5,599 nucleotides of DNA from Betaproteobacteria bacterium SG8_40 (lineage in GTDB: Bacteria > Pseudomonadota > Gammaproteobacteria > Burkholderiales > Eutrophovitaceae). This document shows, piece by piece, positions 1-5,599 of this stretch. The position numbers and the translations under genes are program-made. The notes beneath the pieces are model-generated. The model had not been told where the DNA came from and searched no databases. It saw nothing but the letters and a program-made list of their open reading frames with translations. Numbering within the stretch: the stretch's first letter is position 1; each line of letters begins with the position of its first letter. The DNA lies in assembly GCA_001304425.1 (NCBI GenBank), contig LJTS01000208.1:1-5599 (forward strand). Direction: 5' to 3'.

Positions 1-379
1 CACGGCGTTTCAGAACGCCGACCTCACCCAGATGATGGCGGTGTGGGCCGAGGAAGAAGACATCCTGTGCATTCACCCCGGGGGAACCCGTCATACCGGT
101 ATCGCCGAAGTGCGCGAGTCGTGGCGCCAGATCTTCTCCGCCGGCCCGAAACTGCGATTCCAACTGGTGGCCGCGCGGACATTTCCCGGCCGCATGACCT
201 CGATCCACAGTGTTTTTGAGCGCATAACCCCTGCCGAAGGCCCGATCTCTCCGACGTCCGTTGTTGCCACCAACATCTTCACGTTGTCCGATCGTGGCTG
301 GCAGATGCTGGTGCATCACGCCTCGCTGGTACCCGATCATCCGGACGCGCCTGACGATCCCCCCGGTTTACTTCACTGA
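1..379 (+). CDS. NTF2/SnoaL-like small protein, 5' end missing
   Basis: This is the 3' part of a small protein of the nuclear transport factor 2-like (SnoaL/DUF4440-type) superfamily. The reading frame is open from base 2 and gives 125 visible residues ending at TGA 377-379. The first visible residues, TAFQNADLTQMMAVWAEEED, match the usual start of helix 1 and 2 in these proteins ('F..AD...M..(L/V)W'), so only about 10-25 residues are probably missing. The internal ATG codons at 32 and 35 are therefore not the true start. Other family-like blocks are CIHPGG, a following 'EVRESWRQIF' segment, and a C-terminal 'WQMLVHHASLVP' strand. Members form a cone-shaped alpha+beta barrel; some are enzymes and many only bind small ligands, so no substrate or reaction can be assigned. 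No signal peptide can be judged because the N-terminus is absent; the visible part looks cytoplasmic. Its stop overlaps the start of yheT, so the two are probably co-translated. Family assignment is good; function is unknown. Confidence 0.8.
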   Translation, partial: TAFQNADLTQMMAVWAEEEDILCIHPGGTRHTGIAEVRESWRQIFSAGPKLRFQLVAARTFPGRMTSIHSVFERITPAEGPISPTSVVATNIFTLSDRGWQMLVHHASLVPDHPDAPDDPPGLLH

Positions 380-381
380 TG
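377..381 (+). other. TGATG stop/start overlap coupling two genes
   Basis: The TGA stop of the NTF2-like gene (377-379) shares its final A with the ATG of yheT (379-381). No Shine-Dalgarno-like purine run lies in the 20 bases before this ATG; the stretch is C- and T-rich. This arrangement usually means that ribosomes ending the first gene reinitiate on the second. The overlap is seen directly; the coupling is inferred. Confidence 0.75.
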
Positions 382-1407
382 GCGAAGCACCGTCCCTATC
401 GAGCCCCCTGGTGGCTGCCGGGCGGCCACTTGCAAACGATTTACCCGTATCTGTTCATGCGCTCACCGGTGCCGGTTTACCGTCGCGAACGCATCGAGAC
501 GCCCGATGGCGATTTCGTTGACCTCGACTGGGTCGACGGCGACCGCGATGCGCCAACCGTCGTGTTGTTCCACGGCCTGGAAGGCTGCTCGCGCAGCCAC
601 TACGCGCGCAATCTGATGCGCGCCGTCGCCGCCCGTGGCTGGCGCGGCGTGGTCGCGCATTTCCGCGGTTGCAGCGGTGAGCCAAACCGCCTGCCCCGCG
701 CCTACCATTCCGGCGATGCCGATGAAATAGACTGGATCGTGCGCCTGATAAAAGCACGCACGGCGAACTGCCTTTTCGCCGTCGGCGTATCGCTCGGCGG
801 CAATGCCCTGCTCAAGTGGCTGGCGCGCGAGGGGCAGGCTGCAGCAGCCGTCGTCGCAGGCGCAAGCGCGATATCCGCGCCGATCGATTTGATGACCGCC
901 GGCCACCGGCTCGGTGCCGGCATCAACCGTTTTTACGGCCTGCATTTCCTGCGCACACTCAAACCGAAAGCACGCGAGAAACTCGCCCGCTTCCCCGATC
1001 CACAACGCCTGCGGCGCGTGCGCACCGCTTATACGCTGCGCGAATTCGACGATGCCTTCACGGCGCCGGTACATGGCTATCGGGACGTACATGATTACTG
1101 GACCCGTGCCAGCACGCTGGATGAGCTGCACCACATCGCCATTCCAACTTTGCTGGTACATGCGCGTAACGACCCCTTCCTGCCGGGCCGTTATCTGCCC
1201 ATTGCGCAACAAAAGGGCTCGGCAGTCGAATTCGAATTCACCGAACAGGGCGGGCACGTCGGCTTTGTGTCGGGCGCGTTTCCGGGTAACCTTTCGTGGT
1301 TGCCGCATCGCGTGCTCGAATTCCTCGCCCAACAACTGCCCGGGGACGGCCAGGCGGACTGCGGTAACGCCGTACCAGCGGCACGAATGCACGTATCAGA
1401 CGAATAA
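379..1407 (+). CDS. yheT: YheT-family alpha/beta hydrolase
   Basis: A complete 342-residue predicted serine hydrolase of the YheT group (COG0429; alpha/beta hydrolase fold), close to the roughly 340 residues of E. coli YheT. The N-terminus has the family hallmark GGHLQTIYP (residues 15-23). Next come the HGLEG oxyanion-side block (65-69) and the strongly conserved HFRGCSGEPNR (94-104) with YHSG (109-112). The nucleophile elbow GVSLGGN (136-142) puts the catalytic serine at 138. The cap region contains REFDDAFTAPVHGY (221-234). The likely acid is Asp265 in HARNDPF, and the catalytic histidine is His293 in GGHVGF, so the triad is intact. There is no signal peptide or membrane segment, so a cytoplasmic enzyme is expected. 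Relatives are annotated as esterases or hydrolases, but the natural substrate is not settled. Residues after about 320 (PGDGQADCGN onward) form a polar tail beyond the fold and look unconserved. The start at 379 is supported by the overlap with the upstream stop and by the position of the GGHLQT motif. Confidence 0.93.
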   Translation: MAKHRPYRAPWWLPGGHLQTIYPYLFMRSPVPVYRRERIETPDGDFVDLDWVDGDRDAPTVVLFHGLEGCSRSHYARNLMRAVAARGWRGVVAHFRGCSGEPNRLPRAYHSGDADEIDWIVRLIKARTANCLFAVGVSLGGNALLKWLAREGQAAAAVVAGASAISAPIDLMTAGHRLGAGINRFYGLHFLRTLKPKAREKLARFPDPQRLRRVRTAYTLREFDDAFTAPVHGYRDVHDYWTRASTLDELHHIAIPTLLVHARNDPFLPGRYLPIAQQKGSAVEFEFTEQGGHVGFVSGAFPGNLSWLPHRVLEFLAQQLPGDGQADCGNAVPAARMHVSDE

Positions 1408-1439
1408 ACCAACCAGGAAACTGCTTCCGGACTCACGCA

Positions 1440-2813
1440 ATGCTTCCAGCAAAACAGATATTCAAGGCTTACGACATCCGCGGCATCGTCGGCGACACGC
1501 TCACCAGCGAATCGGTGACGCAGATCGGACATGCAATCGGCTCGGAAGCCATCGACCGCGGCCGCGATTCGGTTTGCATCGGCCGTGACGGCCGGCTTTC
1601 CGGCCCGGAACTCTCGGCCGCGCTGGCCCGCGGGCTGCAAATGGCCGGCATCAAGGTGATCGACGTCGGCCAGGTCACCACGCCAATGCTCTACTTTGCC
1701 GCCTATCATTTCGGCACCGGCAGTGGCGTGATGGTTACCGGCAGCCACAATCCTCCGGATTACAACGGCCTGAAGATGATGATTGCCGGCGACACGCTGT
1801 CGGGCGAGCAGATCGCCGGACTCAGAACGCGCATCGAACAAGGCAGACTGCGCACTGGTAAAGGATCATTGTCGAAACAGGAAATCAGGGACGCCTACCT
1901 GGACCGGATCACCTCGGACCTCAAGCTTGCCCGCCCGATGCGCATTGCCGTGGACTGCGGTAATGGGGTCGCCGGCGGCATCGCGCCGGATCTTTACCGG
2001 CGGCTGGGTTGTGAGGTCGAGGAACTGTTCTGCGAAGTGGACGGAACATTTCCGAATCACCATCCGGATCCGTCGCAACCGAAGAATCTATCCGATCTGA
2101 TCCAGGCGCTGGGCAAGGGCAGCGCCGAAATCGGTCTCGCCTTCGATGGCGATGGCGACCGCCTCGGAGTTGTCACCCGCGAAGGCAAGATCATCTACCC
2201 GGACCGGCAATTGATGCTTTTCGCCGCGGACGTGCTCTCGCGCAACCCCGGCGCCGAGATTCTGTTCGATGTCAAATGCACCGGTAACCTCGCGCCCTGG
2301 ATCAGCAAGCACGGCGGCAAGCCGACCATGTGGAAGACCGGGCATTCGCTGATCAAGGCACAGATGAAGAAATCCGGTGCACCGCTCGCCGGAGAGATGA
2401 GTGGTCACATGTTCTTCGGTGAACGATGGTACGGCTTCGACGACGGCGTATATGCCGGCGCGCGCCTGCTCGAATATCTGAGCAAGCAGGACGACATCAG
2501 GGCGGCGTTCGACGAATTGCCCGATTCAGTGAACACACCGGAATTGCAGATACAGCTCGCGGAAGGCGAAAACCAGGATTTCATCGCGGCGCTGCAGAAA
2601 TCGGCAGACTTTCCGGGCGCAACCAACATCATCACAATCGACGGACTGCGGGTCGAGTTCCCCGACGGATTCGGACTGGCGCGCGCGTCGAACACGACAC
2701 CTGTTGTCGTGCTGCGTTTCGAAGGAAACGACAACGCGGCGATCGAACGTATCCAGGACGCTTTTCGCAAAGCGCTGCTCCGCGTAAAACCGACCGCACA
2801 GTTGCCCTTCTAG
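1440..2813 (+). CDS. algC: Phosphomannomutase/phosphoglucomutase (AlgC type)
   Basis: A complete 457-residue alpha-D-phosphohexomutase. It interconverts the 6- and 1-phosphates of mannose and glucose through a phosphoserine and a glucose- or mannose-1,6-bisphosphate intermediate. The products feed GDP-mannose and UDP-glucose, and thus LPS and exopolysaccharide. All four domain signatures are present: KAYDIRG (9-15); catalytic loop TGSHNPPDYNGLK (100-112) with phospho-acceptor Ser102; metal loop AFDGDGDR (234-241) with Asp236, Asp238 and Asp240; sugar-binding GEMSGH (318-323); and phosphate-binding RASNTTP (415-421). These sit exactly 6 residues before the known positions in P. aeruginosa AlgC (Ser108, Asp242/244/246, Glu325/Ser327/His329, Arg421), so dual PMM/PGM specificity is likely. 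The GEMSGH loop separates it from glucosamine mutase (GlmM). The next methionine is residue 68, so ATG 1440 is the only plausible canonical start. The best upstream purine run (AGGAAA at 1415) is about 20 bases away, too far to be a normal ribosome site. It lies 32 bases after yheT, probably in the same transcript. The name manB would serve equally well. Confidence 0.95.
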   Translation: MLPAKQIFKAYDIRGIVGDTLTSESVTQIGHAIGSEAIDRGRDSVCIGRDGRLSGPELSAALARGLQMAGIKVIDVGQVTTPMLYFAAYHFGTGSGVMVTGSHNPPDYNGLKMMIAGDTLSGEQIAGLRTRIEQGRLRTGKGSLSKQEIRDAYLDRITSDLKLARPMRIAVDCGNGVAGGIAPDLYRRLGCEVEELFCEVDGTFPNHHPDPSQPKNLSDLIQALGKGSAEIGLAFDGDGDRLGVVTREGKIIYPDRQLMLFAADVLSRNPGAEILFDVKCTGNLAPWISKHGGKPTMWKTGHSLIKAQMKKSGAPLAGEMSGHMFFGERWYGFDDGVYAGARLLEYLSKQDDIRAAFDELPDSVNTPELQIQLAEGENQDFIAALQKSADFPGATNIITIDGLRVEFPDGFGLARASNTTPVVVLRFEGNDNAAIERIQDAFRKALLRVKPTAQLPF

Positions 2814-2851
2814 GACTTCCAGGAGAAGCGTGGAAACATTCCGCGTCGGCC

Positions 2852-2891
2852 CGGCCCATTCCGTCCGTTCGTCGCTGACCACAATGGGCCG
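2852..2891. repeat. 9-base perfect inverted repeat with 22-base loop
   Basis: CGGCCCATT at 2852-2860 is the exact reverse complement of AATGGGCCG at 2883-2891, giving a possible 9-pair stem with a 22-base loop. The right arm overlaps the left arm of the tighter hairpin at 2886-2903, so the two folds exclude each other. It lies between the 3' ends of algC and alaS and may take part in termination or 3'-end folding on either transcript. No U run follows it. The function is inferred. Confidence 0.45.
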
Positions 2892-2904
2892 AAACGTCGG
2901 CCCG
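2885..2904. terminator. Possible terminator hairpin between convergent genes
   Basis: GGGCCGA (2886-2892) and TCGGCCC (2897-2903) form a perfect 7-pair, GC-rich stem around the 4-base loop AACG; a T-G pair (2885/2904) could add one more. It sits about 70 bases after the algC stop and about 55 bases beyond the alaS stop, where a bidirectional terminator would be expected. The following bases are GCGCCACGG on the plus strand and ATTGTGG on the minus strand, so the U tract of a classical intrinsic terminator is missing. It could be a weak terminator or only a 3'-end stabilising fold. Confidence 0.4.
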
Positions 2905-2935
2905 CGCCACGGCATCGCCGGGCCCTTCCAACGGT

Positions 2936-2957
2936 CGCGGCCAGGTAACCGGCCGCG
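2936..2957 (-). terminator. Possible hairpin directly after the alaS stop
   Basis: CGCGGCC (2936-2942) and GGCCGCG (2951-2957) form a perfect 7-pair stem around an 8-base loop. Read on the minus strand, the stem begins at the base immediately after the alaS TAG (2958-2960). All seven pairs are G-C, so the fold should be stable. The minus-strand bases after it (ACCGTTGGAAGGG) have no U tract, so intrinsic termination is not assured; protection of the mRNA 3' end is an alternative. The stem is seen directly; the role is inferred. Confidence 0.4.
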
Positions 2958-5597
<2,640 letters not shown>

Positions 5598-5599
5598 TT

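Larger units (their letters stand above)
2844..2904. repeat. 10-base direct repeat in the convergent gap
   Basis: The 10-mer CGTCGGCCCG occurs at 2844-2853 and again at 2895-2904, with starts 51 bases apart. Both copies can pair with the GGGCCGA segment at 2886-2892 that lies between them, so they offer competing stems. The repeat is seen directly; in GC-rich DNA a pair this short may be chance. Confidence 0.5.

Noticed and set aside
32..37. Two adjacent ATG codons as the start of the NTF2-like gene.
   Set aside because: The same frame is open to base 2 and encodes family-typical residues (TAFQNADLTQ) before them, so the true start is outside the window.
463..1392. A long open frame (about 309 codons) on the minus strand across yheT.
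   Set aside because: It lies wholly antisense to a gene with clear family motifs. Its predicted protein has no recognisable domain, and long antisense frames are expected in GC-rich genes.
1191..1841. A minus-strand open frame of 216 codons spanning the end of yheT and the start of algC.
   Set aside because: It overlaps two well-supported genes, its translation shows no family motif, and it is best explained by codon bias of the sense genes.
1440..2813. GlmM (phosphoglucosamine mutase) as an alternative identity for the mutase.
   Set aside because: The sugar-binding loop reads GEMSGH, typical of PMM/PGM, and the key residues keep a constant offset from P. aeruginosa AlgC throughout.
2814..2957. 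A small gene or RNA gene in the convergent gap.
   Set aside because: No small frame with a credible start and ribosome site was seen, and nothing resembles a tRNA or a known RNA; only inverted and direct repeats stand out.

Overview
This is an ordinary, densely coded stretch of a GC-rich proteobacterial chromosome (roughly 60% G+C by eye). The proteins point to a gamma- or betaproteobacterium. The alpha/beta hydrolase carries the family blocks I recall from Escherichia coli YheT. The phosphomannomutase/phosphoglucomutase has its key residues at a constant offset of 6 from Pseudomonas aeruginosa AlgC. The alanyl-tRNA synthetase is close to the E. coli enzyme in length and motif positions. I cannot place the organism more precisely from this window.

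Layout: three genes run rightward and one runs leftward to meet them. (1) Positions 1-379 hold the 3' part of a small NTF2/SnoaL-like protein whose start lies before the window. (2) Positions 379-1407 hold yheT, a complete alpha/beta hydrolase; its ATG shares one base with the preceding TGA stop. (3) Positions 1440-2813 hold a complete AlgC-type phosphomannomutase/phosphoglucomutase, 32 bases after yheT. (4) Positions 2958-5597 on the minus strand hold a complete alaS, whose start codon lies two bases inside the right edge, so its promoter and ribosome binding site are outside the window. The only notable gap is the 144-base convergent space 2814-2957. It contains several GC-rich inverted repeats and a 10-base direct repeat, but no convincing gene.

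The first three genes look like one transcription unit, judged by the overlap, the short gap and the shared strand. The sequence shows no shared pathway: the NTF2-like protein has no assigned substrate, YheT is a predicted serine hydrolase of unclear physiological substrate, and the mutase makes sugar-1-phosphates for polysaccharide and LPS precursors. AlaS is an essential translation enzyme transcribed separately toward them. I found no mobile element, CRISPR array, RNA gene, frameshift or undescribed system. The points most worth a second look are the coupled NTF2-like/yheT junction, the weak translation signal of the mutase and the alternative hairpins in the convergent gap.
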